Assembly: GCF_019578655.1 (NCBI RefSeq)
Contig: NC_063257.1
Coordinates: 22,444,001-22,508,000 of the forward strand
Origin: Ricinus communis
Lineage: Eukaryota; Streptophyta; Magnoliopsida; Malpighiales; Euphorbiaceae
Length of the DNA: 64,000 bases
Direction: 5' to 3'
The position numbers were made by a program, and so were the translations under genes. The notes beneath the pieces were generated by a model. That model searched no databases. It had not been told where the DNA came from and was given only the letters and a program-made list of their open reading frames with translations. Below, piece after piece: positions 1-10,703 of the stretch; the stretch's first letter is position 1; every line of letters starts with the position of its first letter.

Positions 1-228
1 GTTGTCTAGTAAAATGCAAGCAAGGTAATTGCCTTCGAGTCCCCGAATTGTAATCATTACTAGGGACTGATGATAAACCAATCTTTCTATTAATCTGAAA
101 CGACGGAATTGAACATTGAATCGTTACGCTGAATGAAACGGTAGCTGCCATTCTCTTTATGAATCACCAGTTCAATCTATATGGAAATATTGCTATCTAT
201 CACCCTTGATGGTTTATGGTTTATGGTT

Positions 229-953
229 GGCATAATGCATATATAGACACTTAAACTTTTAATGATTTATTTTTTAAATACTTCAATTTTTCTTTTGCCA
301 CTTAAACACTGGAACTAGCAATTTTTTGCCACTTAAAACACCGAAACTAGCTCATTTTTATTATATAAACACACGGTGGATACACTTTCAACAATTCAGC
401 AATTCAACATATATTTGACTTCTATAGAAGTTCTTATAATTTTTATAAAATTAATTTTGACCCCTATACTCTTAAAAAAAATACTTTGTAAATATTGTAA
501 AATATTTTTTGACACTTAAATCTTTTGAAATTTTATAATAAATATAAAATATGTTTTTAATATGAAATTCAAAGGGTGTTGAATTTGAAAGTATTTGAGA
601 TTAAATTCAAATTAAACTATTTTTTCTTAAATAATCAAATAGAATTCCTAAATTAAAATAATGATAAAAAAATATTTAATTCTTTTTATTATTTAAAGTA
701 TAGAAAATATTATTTTATTAATTTATAAAATTTTGTATAGGATTTAAATATATTTTACAAAAAGTATAAAGACTTAATAAAATATTTGAAAACTAAAGTC
801 ACTGAAAATGTGTGGCATGCATACTTATTTAGAAAAAGGTAAATTTAAGTGTTTAAGAGGTAAAAAAATATTGTTCAAGTGTTTTAGTGGTAAAAAGAAA
901 AGTTAAAATAGTCAAATCATTAAAAGTTCAGGTACCTATATATACATTAAGCC
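229..953. mobile_element. Mutator-like non-autonomous TIR element
   Basis: The ends are inverted repeats. The left end reads GGCATAATGCATATATAG and the reverse complement of the right end reads GGCTTAATGTATATATAG. The similarity continues, with mismatches, for over 100 bp on each side. A perfect 9-bp direct repeat TTTATGGTT flanks the element (220-228 and 954-962), and a 9-bp target duplication is the hallmark of Mutator-like elements. The 725-bp interior is AT-rich with no credible ORF, so any movement would need a transposase from elsewhere. The ends and duplication are read directly; the superfamily follows from TSD length and long TIRs. Confidence 0.8.
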
Positions 954-962
954 TTTATGGTT

Positions 963-1539
963 TATACATAATTGGATTATTTAAAGAAAGAAATTTCACT
1001 AGCTTTACTTTTTCCTAAAAAATTTATTCTTATGGTTAAAATTATTTTTACAACTTTTTAAAAAAAAATTCATACCATTTCTTTAGAATTTAATTAGAAA
1101 AATATTAAATAATACCTAAAAGATATCGTATGTATATTATTAGTAATTTATATTATTATAAATTTAATTTAATTTTTTATTTTTTATTTTTTTTCGAATT
1201 TTGTTAGAAAAAATATATTTAAAATTTTACTTGAAAAACACTGAAAGTTTATTATTTTTAACTAGTGATATTATGATTTTCTTTTTCTGAATTTTGTCCG
1301 AAAAAGGATACTAAAAATATACTTCTAAGATACCGAAAAGAATTTATTTGAACTTGTATTACTGTGAAATTAGCTAAATAAGATAAACGTATCGTTTTTA
1401 TCTTATATCTTTTATATTTAGTATTCGTGAAGTGAATGATATTATATGTTTATTTTATATCAACTAGTGTGTTTTGATTACATGAAGATGTGTTTCAAAA
1501 AACATACCATAATACCAAAATACGATTTAAAATACATAA
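963..1539. other. AT-rich flank, nothing recognised
   Basis: Very AT-rich sequence between the Mutator-like element and pararetrovirus 1. I see no ORF, RNA gene or repeat boundary in it. It appears to be the host flank into which the virus was joined. Confidence 0.5.
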
Positions 1540-2068
1540 AAGAGGAAGCCGAGAGCTGTTCATTCTAATAACTCTCGTACTGTAAGCTCAAGGCAGGATA
1601 AATCCTCAAGCTAAGACCAACTGAAGGCAACTCAGCCATAAATGGTCTATGTGCTCTATTGGATTCTTGTAGCCGAGAGCTAGTCCTTTTAAATTATAGA
1701 AGAACAGATCGTACAAACTAAAGACCCATAGCCAAAGGATCAAGAGGAAGACATAGAGAGTTAGAAAGCCATAAAAGAAAACCTTTTATTTTTTGAATAA
1801 TGAAAGAAGGCAACTTGCCCATACACTACTCAGGACTTCTCTTTTATAGAGGAGCCTTACATAAAGATAGTAAGGAAAAGATAGGAATCTTATCCTTTTA
1901 CACATAAGATACACATTTTATATAAAGACAGTAAAGTTAAGATAATGAATCTCATCTTCTTACACATGCATAAGGGTTACACACATAAAAATAGGAAAGA
2001 TAAGATTGCACACTTTACATAAAGACAGTAAAGATAAGATAAGGAATCTTATCTTCTTACACTCTTTC
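1540..2068 (-). promoter_or_regulatory. Pararetrovirus 1 promoter/leader, downstream copy
   Basis: This matches the promoter/leader at 16040-16525 and 13780-14250. On the minus strand it holds a TATA box (complement of 1841-1849), an AATAAA signal about 55 nt further on (1785-1790) and then leader. Closeness of TATA box and poly(A) signal is usual for the terminally redundant pregenomic RNA of caulimovirids. Upstream are about three copies of a ~46-bp unit (1859, 1920 and 2017 onward), each with GATAAG and its complement CTTATC arranged as a short hairpin. The copy stops at 1540, directly before the position of the primer-binding site seen in the other copies. Confidence 0.8.
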
Positions 2069-2070
2069 AA

Positions 2071-2964
2071 TTATTTCATGAAATATGGAGAAGAGAGATT
2101 GGATGTTGTGTTGTCTTTATTGCTTGGATTGCCATCGAAAAAGGTAGGATACCATGGACCACTGTCATTGTCTAGTGGCTGTGAATCTTGCATAATGCCA
2201 TCTTGCTGTTCTGTGGGCAAACTTGGATCATCCAGAGGTGATGGCAGCAAAGTTAAAGTGGATTGTTCAGTGATGGAGTGTTCAGTCCATTGATTATCAG
2301 GTCCATTGTAAATGCAGACAAGTGGTGTAGAGACATTGGTCCTTCCTAGATCATTTCTTAATTGCAGAGTAAGCTTTAATTCCCTTGTTACTGGTGGAGG
2401 AGCAAAATATAAGGGCATTTCAATTGTCCTCCAGTATTGACAGATATTTTGGGTGGCATATGTATTTTCTGAGAGCTTAAAGTAAGGCTTGTTAAGAATA
2501 TAGATGGCATGATATCCTGGAGCCTTGAAGTCATTGTCTGTGAACAGTTTATTTTCATGCATGATTTTAAAGAGACCCTTTTTCTATTGATATAGGATTT
2601 TGAACCAAGTGAGATATTTTCATGGATATGTCTCTGCATTTGTATCAATATTGAAGAAGTATAGAAGATCTATGACTGGAACTTCTATAGCATGATAACA
2701 AACTGTGGAAAGACACCATAGAAACCATAGTTCACTTTCGATTTGTGGATGGGTAGGAGAAAGGTGGTAGATTAAACACCAAGGGTAATCTAGATAAAAG
2801 AAATTGGGTTGGATAGGTAGTGAGAAAGTTTGCTGGATGATTGCTAAATAATGGAACATCATATTTTTGGCAAAACTGTTGACCTGTTTTGTTGTGAGAT
2901 TTATAAGAAGGTTTGGTGGAGAGGGAGGTTGTAGAGGCTTTTTTGAGGACGTAGAAGCCATGAA
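2071..2964 (-). pseudogene. Pararetrovirus 1 C-terminal extension (ORF2-like), unknown function
   Basis: No stop codon separates the end of RNase H from this segment. A Met followed by a Ser/Lys/Pro-rich start (ATG complement at 2959-2961) opens about 296 codons, interrupted by a TGA near 2620 and a TAG shortly after. In between the reading frame is constant. The N-terminal third is Pro/Ser-rich, the middle rich in Trp, Tyr and Phe, and the C-terminus acidic with Asn, Asp and Ser. I recognise no domain. It may be a separate ORF translated from its own Met or a fused C-terminal domain. Some petuvirus/florendovirus-like genomes are reported to carry an extra ORF at this place, so a viral origin is likely; the role is unknown. 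Confidence 0.55.
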
Positions 2965-4266
2965 GATTATCGAAAGTTTGGTTGTTGAGGTGAGGAGGAC
3001 AATAGGTTGAGGTTTTAGTTGTGGCTTTGATAGTCTGGATAAGAAATCTGGGATGAGGTTTTTTGTTCCTTTTATATGCTGGACTTTAAAATCATACCTG
3101 CTGTACCATAACTTTAACCTCAATAATTGTGGTTCTGGTAAAGTTTTCTAGTTGGATTCAAGAATTTTTTGAAATGAAGAGTTATCCATTCGTACTAAGA
3201 AGTGTTGACTGATCAGAAAGAATTCAAACCTTTTTATTCCATATTTGACTGCCAAAATTTCTTTATATGTTGAATGGTAATGCTTTTCTGCTAGAGAAAA
3301 TTGTCCTGATGCATGCCCACACAGTTTTTCCTTGTCATTAAGATTTTCAAGAGGAATTGCCCCCCATACATGATATGATGCATCTGTCTGTAGGATAAGA
3401 TGTCATGTAGACGGGATGATAAGTGGTGGAGGATTTTAGGCCAATTATTTCAATTTCTTGACAGCTGCTATTTGTTCTGTTCCCCAAGAAGGGGGGGGGG
3501 GGTTTCTTTTTGAGCATTTTGGAAAGATGACATGTGTGATTGGATAGATGTGGTATGGCTTCCCGAACATAGTTGAGTATTCCAAGAAATTGCTGGATTT
3601 GTTTTACAGAGAGATTCTCATCTGGAAAACTATCAAGCTCTTTTGTCAAGTGTGGACCATACATATATTGGTCGTTCTTAAAATGCATTCCAAGGAATTC
3701 TATTTCTTGCTGGCTAATAATACTCTTCTTTTCTGAAAGCATTATTCCGTACTTCTGGATGATAGCAAGGAATTGTTTCAGAAGCTGATGATGATCTTCA
3801 GCCGTTTTTTAGAATAAGAGAATATCATCAATGTAGATTAGGAAGGAATAGAGGATGGGTTCAAAGATTTCTATCATTGTCTTTTGGAATTGGGAATGGG
3901 TTGTTTTGTACCTTTCTGAGGGATGGATACCCAATTGCCAAAATCCAGCTTTAAGATCAAATTTTGAATAGTATTGGGCCTTCTGGATGTGGACTTTTAG
4001 GTTCGAGATGCGAGAAAGAGGGAACTTGTTGTCTTGCAGGAAGTGATTCAGAGGTTTGTAATCAACAACAAGTCTCCTTTTCCCTCTTAGTTTTTCATAT
4101 CTTTTTTCTACATAAAGGCTCACAGCCCATCAAGGTCGGACCCTGGGTGAGACCGTTAAGAGTGCACTTGATCCAAAGAAGAGCCAGTCCGTAGGAGACA
4201 TTCCTAGATGAGTGGCCTTAGTAGGATTGACATCCTCGTTAAGCTTGAAAGGGAGCTTGATATAAA
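2965..4266 (-). pseudogene. Pararetrovirus 1 reverse transcriptase-RNase H
   Basis: RT copies pregenomic RNA to DNA and RNase H removes the RNA. Visible RT motifs are LVVDYKPLN, FDLKAGFWQLGIHP and the catalytic YIDD (complement of 3824-3835). RNase H ends with the motif GTKNLIPDFLSRL (near 3035-3075). About 20 residues normally lying between the FDLKAG block and the following FQK helix are missing (near 3905), in frame, removing the conserved PFG...NAP region. A run of 12 G on the plus strand near 3490 is poly-Pro coding and accompanies a frame change. Several stops and frameshifts break the domain into at least three open segments. The polymerase cannot be functional. Confidence 0.87.
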
Positions 4267-4267
4267 A

Positions 4268-4740
4268 CTAAGGATTTCTCCACAAAGGTAGTGGATGTTG
4301 GAAATGTGAATGGGATTCTAAACAGAAAGGGAGGAATTTCTCCTTGTATTGCAGAAATGGCGGTTCTGTGTCTACTATGGCGAACATATTAGAAGTATCT
4401 GTGTATGGACAGAATTGTCTCTCGAACTTTATTCCTGTAGGAAGAATTTGAAGCCTTTGAGCTTGGTGATAAACATCAAGACCTATCAAGAGGTCTTTAT
4501 TTGGGAGGTCTGAGCCAATGATATGTGTCCATACCACACAGTTAGGAAAGAACTGTATCCCGATTTTTTTATTTCTTGACCAAGGTAGTCTTGAAAGTCC
4601 GCCATTCATCGCCCGAAAATTGGATGTGAGATTTCCAAAGGCTCGGACGGAGAACAACAGAATTCATCATGCTTCTTTGAGCTCCAGTATCAAAGAAGGC
4701 TATGACTGAGATAGGCTTTGAATACTTTGAAGGTAATACT
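4268..4740 (-). pseudogene. Pararetrovirus 1 aspartic protease
   Basis: On the minus strand a hydrophobic stretch ends in FFDTGA, the retropepsin active-site motif (Asp-Thr-Gly, complement of 4683-4691). About 50 residues later comes a hydrophobic DLLIGLDV segment like the second conserved block of retroviral-type proteases (ILG/LLG). The enzyme would cut the polyprotein into coat, protease and RT products. The frame changes just after the DTG motif, so the active-site half and the 129-residue downstream part (4657-4268) lie in different frames. Its place between coat protein and RT matches the family order. Confidence 0.75.
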
Positions 4741-6353
4741 TATACAGGAACATTAGGTACTAGAGGTACCTTAGTAGCAAGTTGAGACAATTGGGGAATT
4801 GGTGATGGAGAGAAAGGATATTGCATCACATTTGCTAGTATGTCCTTTTCACCTTTTGTAGGGTAACTGATCATTAAGATTGGAATCATATCAGTATCAT
4901 AGTCTGAAGAGGATTCTTCTGAGGAATCAGTAGAATCTGAATGCTCTTCCTTTATTCCAAAGAGACTTTCTGAGTGAGATCATCTTGTTCTGATAAGAGA
5001 GACTCTATGTCTTCTTCAAATGAATCTGGTAGAGACATTGACATACTAACTTGCTGGATCATTCTTGCTGCCTTTTCTGGATTTTAAGGACAATCTTTAG
5101 CATAATGCCCCTTTTTCCGGCAGATGTAGCATCTGTCGGATTTGTTTCCCCGATTTTTCTTTTTTCGGAAATATCTAAACCTCTTAGTATATGGCCTTTT
5201 CTTTATGAACTCCTTGCTTCTATTATGAGGATATTTTTAGAAATGATGTCTAGTTTTCTTCTTGTGGCTGGAGCAAACACAATTGGAGGACTTACATTTA
5301 ATCTTGAGGTGACTTTTGTTGCAGGCCTTTTGAACAATCAAATCTTGTTGAGACAGTCTTCTGAATAATTCTTGCTGGTCACATAGTCTCTTGATAGAGG
5401 AGAGCGTAAACTGCCAGATTTCTCCAAGAGTAATTGAGGTAACCGACTTCTTTGTTGTGGCAATCATATTATTGACTTCTGGTTGGATCTCATCTGGTAA
5501 TAAGGTGATGAAAGTATATTTTAGCGTATCATCACCATCGTGTCCACCAATGAAATAATAAACTTGGACATTGCTGAGTAATGTCTTTCAAGATCCTTGA
5601 TTTTTAACGAACAACATTTTCGATCAAAATATTCTTATTTCCGTTGTTGTATAATGAGATCAAAGCTTCCAAGGAATTGATTATGGAGGACTGTGATCGC
5701 AGCTGATGGAGTTGGCAAAGTCACGAATTGGAGCCTTGTGTATTCAGGTTGTGACTGAAACCAATCCTTTAAACTGCCTGTGAATCTTGTCACAAATTCA
5801 ACAAGAATCTTTTTGAGTGTGGCGCCTTCAAAGGTCATTTGGAGATCAATCCATGCTAAAAATTCAGAAAGTTTATCTCTCCATTTTGATGGAGGCAGAT
5901 TATCAAAAGTGAACCAAGGTCTTGTTCCAACTTTTGACATTGGGTGTGGGGTTCCAGTAGGAACAAAATATGACTGTGCATCATCTATGCCATCTTCAGG
6001 CTCTACTACTTCTAGAGAAGTTCAGTAGTAGAGGTATTCATGAATATTTCTGTTATATCATCTATTCCAAAGGTATTAGAAGAAGAATCATAATCAGAAT
6101 CATAGGGGCTGATTAGAGATTGGTTTGGCAATTTATTGCCTTTCAAGACTGTAGGATACAAAGCCTTCTTTTATTGGGGTATGGAGTTTTTTTGATAGAG
6201 GTGTGAAAAAGTACTAAAAGGTGGGTAAAGAGTTTCTTCTTGCTCTAGCTGTGGAAGGAAAGGAAATGCAAAGTAATATGAGGGGGCTATCACAGAAGAT
6301 GTGGAGACTGCAGATGTGAATGAAGGGACCATAGAAGACTGATCTTTTCTAAG
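4741..6353 (-). pseudogene. Pararetrovirus 1 coat protein region with CCHC knuckle
   Basis: The core (5940-5635) starts with a segment containing LPPSKWRDKL and a Trp-rich stretch typical of caulimovirid capsid proteins. It is followed by a Lys/Arg-rich region and a zinc knuckle CYICRKKGHYAKDCP (C-x2-C-x4-H-x4-C, complement of about 5089-5138) that would bind the pregenomic RNA. A Ser/Glu/Asp-rich acidic tail (about 5040-4741) leads to the protease. Stops and frameshifts occur at several places. The 5' part of the coding region lies beyond the inserted LTR element, at 12130 and above, and the reading frame is continuous across the insertion once one copy of the target duplication is discounted. 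Confidence 0.8.
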
Positions 6354-6358
6354 GTCAT

Positions 6359-7789
6359 TGATGTGCGTAAATACACATATCTAAATGGAGTTTTTAAGAT
6401 TGATTTTATGGACATTTAGATGTGAATTGGTCCCAACACTCACCCTATGCGTCTGTTTGTGTGCATTAGGTCCAAAAGAAGTCAAAGGATGATAAAGGGA
6501 AGAATTTGAGCATAATTGGACGTCAAGCCGCCAAACAAGCTAAGTAGCACGAGGAAGTCGAACATACGTTGGTTTCAACACTAGCCGGTTCTAACACGGT
6601 CACCAACACGGCCGTGTTGGGTGCATCAAACATCAAAGAAAAATAAGTTCTTAAGGAGCACGGCTACAGAGAGTAACACGGGCATAAACACCAGACCGTG
6701 TTGGGAACACGTGCATCAACAAGACCGTGTTGGCGGCGACAGGGGAAATTAATTAAAAGAAATAAGAGAGGAAAGAAAGAAAAAAAGCGGGGGAGAAAGT
6801 CCCAAACCCTAACTTTTCTCTCCCTAAGAGTTTTCTGAGCTGAAACCAAGGAAAAAAGAGACTTGGACCAAGGTTTCAATCGGATTCCCTTCAAAGATCG
6901 AAGATTGGGCGAGGTTCGTTGATTGGTTTTCAAATCGAGCAAGAGGAACAAGAATCGATTCAACTCGAGCAAGAGGAATTGGAACTGTTTACTCTCATCC
7001 AAGGGTGTAATCAGGTTTTCTCTACCTTTACTCATTGTTGTAATTGAATTCTTGTGTATTTTGATAATGATGATTAGCTAGATTGATTAAATCCATTGGG
7101 AATTATTTACTATGTTGGCTTAGTATTATATTGTTGGATTGTTTGGGTTAGTTTTGTATTCTTCTTGCTTTCAGTATTAATAAGATAATGCATTATTCAT
7201 GAGATGTTGTGAATTGTGTGTTTAGATTGCTTTATGTGATCGAGAAGTCCATTTGGCAATTGAATTTTGAATAGCAAGAACTCGTTAATAATCACTTGAG
7301 ATAAGGATAATTAACTACCGGATTAAGAATTAACAAAGCTTAATAGAGGCGATTAAAGCTTAATGCTAATTTAAGAATCAATCGTTAGGAAGAGATTCCA
7401 ACTTTAGGTTATTAGGTTTAGAATTCGTTATCTCGAGAGAGAAACCGAATTCGCTTAAGAATTGGCCCACTGGTAGCATAATTAGACTCACCAATCCTTT
7501 ATCTTTTGTTTGATTGTCAACTAGTTTAGGTCCCCTTTGGGTTTGCTTTCTTGTCTTGGTTATTTTAGTTATCAATTACTCCTGCATCTCCCTTAGAACT
7601 TAGCTTATAGCTATTAGTTAGTTTATAAATTATTCATCATTCATTTTAGGTTAATATAATAAAGAACAAATGAGTAACTCTGAGCTTTCACTTTCCCGAG
7701 AAATACGACCTTGATACTCGCCATTAGTGCTAGACTGCATCGATAGGTACACTGCCTTAGATTGTAGCTAACACAAGTAGCACATATCA
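6359..7789 (+). repeat. 5' LTR of non-autonomous element
   Basis: Begins TGATGTGCG and ends CATATCA. Homologous along its length to 10704-12129. About 235-390 bp from the start is a cluster of ACACGG/CCGTGT words (about 6590-6745). Further on is a hairpin with arms like GAATTCGGTT and AACCGAATTC around a CTCGAGAG loop; in this copy the left arm is damaged (near 7422-7455). Much of the right half resembles the Athila LTR. Confidence 0.88.
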
Positions 7790-7795
7790 AGTTTT

Positions 7796-7813
7796 TGGCG
7801 TCGTTGCCGGGGA
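7796..7813 (+). promoter_or_regulatory. Primer-binding site
   Basis: TGGCGTCGTTGCCGGGGA, six bases after the 5' LTR. The same position in the Athila at 20981 reads TGGCGCCGTTGCCAGGG, and in the partial copy (complement of 48046-48063) TGGCGCCGTTGCCGGGGA. This is the primer site commonly seen in plant Athila-type elements; the tRNA species was not checked. Confidence 0.7.
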
Positions 7814-7978
7814 ATTGTTTGAAAACTAGAGTGAAATTTGCTATTTGTTAATTTAGCCAATTTTTTTCTCTTACTATTTTATGATTTTTATTTTTATTTG
7901 TTTATTTATTTTATTTTATTTGTACATATTTATTTAGTTTAAGTTTATGATTCAGATAGTGAATGATAAGGAGGTTTA

Positions 7979-8930
7979 ATGCTAAACTCAAACTCTTTGT
8001 ATGACGCATTGGAAAATGGGATTAGGAACCAAGAGAGTGCTAAAAATTGGGATACCCGTGCATCTTTAGAAGCTCGAGTGGAATCATTTTTCATCTCAAG
8101 TTTTTTATGAATTTTGTTGTGGTTTACATTTGAGTAATGATTGTCCATTATATAGTGATGTTGCTCATTGTTCTTATAACTATGAACAGGTGAATTATAC
8201 GAGAAGTTGGCCAAATGACTCGCATGGAAGCACCTACAATCAAGAATGGAAAACTTATTCACCCTTTGGATGGAGCTTAGATGGCCAAGAACCACCAGAA
8301 TTTCAGCAGCTTAATCTTGCACCATCAACTCAAGGTGAAGAGTTAGTGTTAGAGGAGCTGATGATGAGGTTTATTGCAAGTCTTGAGGATAGATTCCAAC
8401 AAACAGAGAGGATACTTGAAGATCAACAAACCTCGATTAAGAACATAGAGCATCAAGTAGGCTTAATCTTCAAGTTACTAGCTGAAGAGCAATTGGGAAC
8501 TCCATCAAACGCTACTGAATCAGAGGAACACTTGAGCGCCGTCACTTTGCGTTTAGGTGAGAATTTTTCTGGTTTATCTAATATGTTTGACGATGATGCT
8601 TTTGTGTAGGACGACTCTTTGAACATGGAGATAGAACCAGAAAAGGAAGAGGCAAACATGATCCCTCTGAAAGACTACCAACAGGAACATACAGTTGATG
8701 ATGCTAAGTTGCAATTAGAGGATTTTTTGGTGAATTTTCCATAAGTCCCTTCGATGATGGAAGATGAGCACGAGTTATCCAATGAAGAAGTCTTGGAGGA
8801 GCTCGAGTTTCTTCTAGCAAGTGAACCAAGCCAAGGACTGAAGAAAACCATCGACACTCCTAAAGAAATTGCCCAACCATTGATTCTTCCAATTGTTGAA
8901 ACTCCAGCTTTCAAATTGGAAGAGCCCTAG
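7979..8930 (+). pseudogene. gag-like ORF of non-autonomous element
   Basis: Homologous to the better preserved minus-strand copy at 46914-47915. The encoded region would carry a short N-terminal helix, a CCHC-like knuckle (EFCCGLHLSNDC in both copies), a Tyr/Asn/Trp-rich stretch, a predicted coiled coil around 8350-8470 and an acidic tail. Here the first knuckle Cys is Tyr (near 8109), a ~37-bp deletion lies just before it, and later TAG (8586-8588) and TAA codons stand where the other copy has CAG and CAA. A 1-bp loss near 8926 shifts the frame again. Gag would package element RNA into particles. No enzyme domain follows it. Confidence 0.65.
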
Positions 8931-10703
8931 AGCATCATGACTACATTAAATTATACGAGGAGCGAGTTTTGCCCATCATCGGCAACTGTTTCACAATGGA
9001 AGAGGAAGTCGATGATTATCCCTTGCTTGATACTTGAAGCCATTTTCTTGGAAGAAGGATGGATGGTCATCAATCCCCACCGCTTGCTTTTCACCGCGAG
9101 TCCAAATGCAAGAAGACTCATCACATCAAAAGAAGCGCTTGGGAGGCACCCCAATTTTTATCTTTAATCTCTAATATTTTAACGTTTTATTTTGAAACAT
9201 TGTATTAGTTTTAGTTTTCATATTTTATTTAATTTTTGTTTTAGTTTCGATTTTAAGTCTTTATTCTATTATTTGGCAAACCTCACCTCTACCACGGACT
9301 AGCTAACGCCTGATATACCGCCGATGCACCTCTTTTCACCCCGAGCTATAGTGTATTAGATAATTTTTCCTTTTGATTTCTTATATTTTGTACACCGGGA
9401 CAGTGTGTCCTTCAAGTGTGGGGTGGGTGATATTTATCCCATCTCAGAATTTGTTTATTCTTTGTGCAATTTTTGTAAAATTTTGAAAATTTTTCACTTT
9501 GTTTCAATGCTCACCGTTGACTTGCTTTTGAAACTCGTTTATGTCCATGTGATCGGGTAAAACCGATAGTGTTGAGTTTTGCTAAGAATGTAAGATAATT
9601 AGTTTGAGTTTTGCACTAAGTTGCTTTGGTTTATTTAATTCGCTTTGATGATTTTTGTTTGGAACCTACTCAAAAGCACACTTGAGAAATTGAGTCTAAA
9701 TTGTAAGCATACAATTTATATGCTTGTATTTATTTCTTCGAGAGTGCCACCATCGCCTTTACTTTTAGAACTTGCTCGGTAATGCTTATGAGGGCCACAA
9801 GGAGAGTTTAACATTTTGGTATGATATAGGCACTTAGGTTTTTCATTCTAGCCAAATAGCCTTCATTCATTTATTGATTCTGTAGATAACCCCTTCTTTC
9901 ACCATTTTTTTTATCATATTCCATTACCACTTAGTTTTATTCTGCTTTGGGTTATGATTTTACACATGAGTTGTTTTTCTTGGGAATTTTTATCTTGAGA
10001 ATAGCTTTGGAATCTTGTAGCAGCTTACTTCAATCCAAAAAGAAATTCACTCTATTATGTGAATGTTCTTCCCTTATGAAAAAAAAGAAAAAAAAAAGAA
10101 AGAAGAAAAATATATAAAAAGAAGAATAAGAGGGAAAGGTGATGAAAAGAAAGAAAGTAAGTGAGCTAAATATTTTGACTTGATTCCTATTTCCCACCTT
10201 GGACTACTATCAATTGTTTACCCCTTGTGATTATTGTGACTTGTGTGCATGTCATGTATTTCATTGCAGAACACTATAGGTTCAACATCTTACCAAATTT
10301 ACCTACCCTTACCTAATCCCCATTACAACCCTTATAAAGACCTCTTGACATGGTTGTTGACTCTTCATAAGTGGTAGGAGTAGGATTTAAGAGCAAGCAT
10401 ATAATAAGTAAGGCATTTTTTGATGCATTGAGCGGTTTAGCACTATCCTTTAAACACTTTGATTTTGAGTGAATCTGGTGAGGAGTTGGTTCTGAATAAT
10501 TTTGTTGAGACAGTATTTTGTGAATTATTGGCATTTTGGTTGTGATACTTGAATTGATTGCTGTTTCTTTTTGTTGACTTACGCTGTTAAGGATATGCAG
10601 AGCTCTCAGCTTGCCCATCGCCTTAAGTATTGTTCCTTAGTGGTTTATTTTCCTTATTTTACTTTTGATTGCTCGAGGACGCAATGAGCTAAGTAGGGTT
10701 ATT
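8931..10703 (+). other. Non-coding 3' interior of non-autonomous element
   Basis: No retained enzyme-coding sequence. It contains the conserved hairpin motif at 9398-9436, an A/G-rich tract at about 10078-10160, and just before the 3' LTR the word GCTCGAGGACGCAATGAGC followed by AAGTAGGG, the position of the polypurine tract. The second Athila (complement of about 37461-37500) has the equivalent TTGCTTGAGGACAAGCAA. Confidence 0.6.
9398..9436 (+). other. Conserved hairpin plus G-rich motif
   Basis: GGACAGTGTGTCC (5-bp stem, 3-nt loop) is followed by TTCAAGTGTGGGGTG. The same motif occurs in the Athila at about 29354-29386, in the minus-strand Athila (complement of about 38901-38935, with an altered loop) and in the second non-autonomous copy (complement of about 46424-46459). 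It lies downstream of all coding sequence in each element. Its function is unknown; an RNA structure or an accessory plus-strand primer are possibilities. Confidence 0.6.

Noticed and set aside
6664..7035. Minus-strand ORF of 123 codons, with similar ones at 10864-11190 and 48794-49272
   Set aside because: They repeat wherever the non-autonomous LTR occurs, cover the palindromic cluster and a purine tract, and have no protein features; they are chance ORFs of the LTR.
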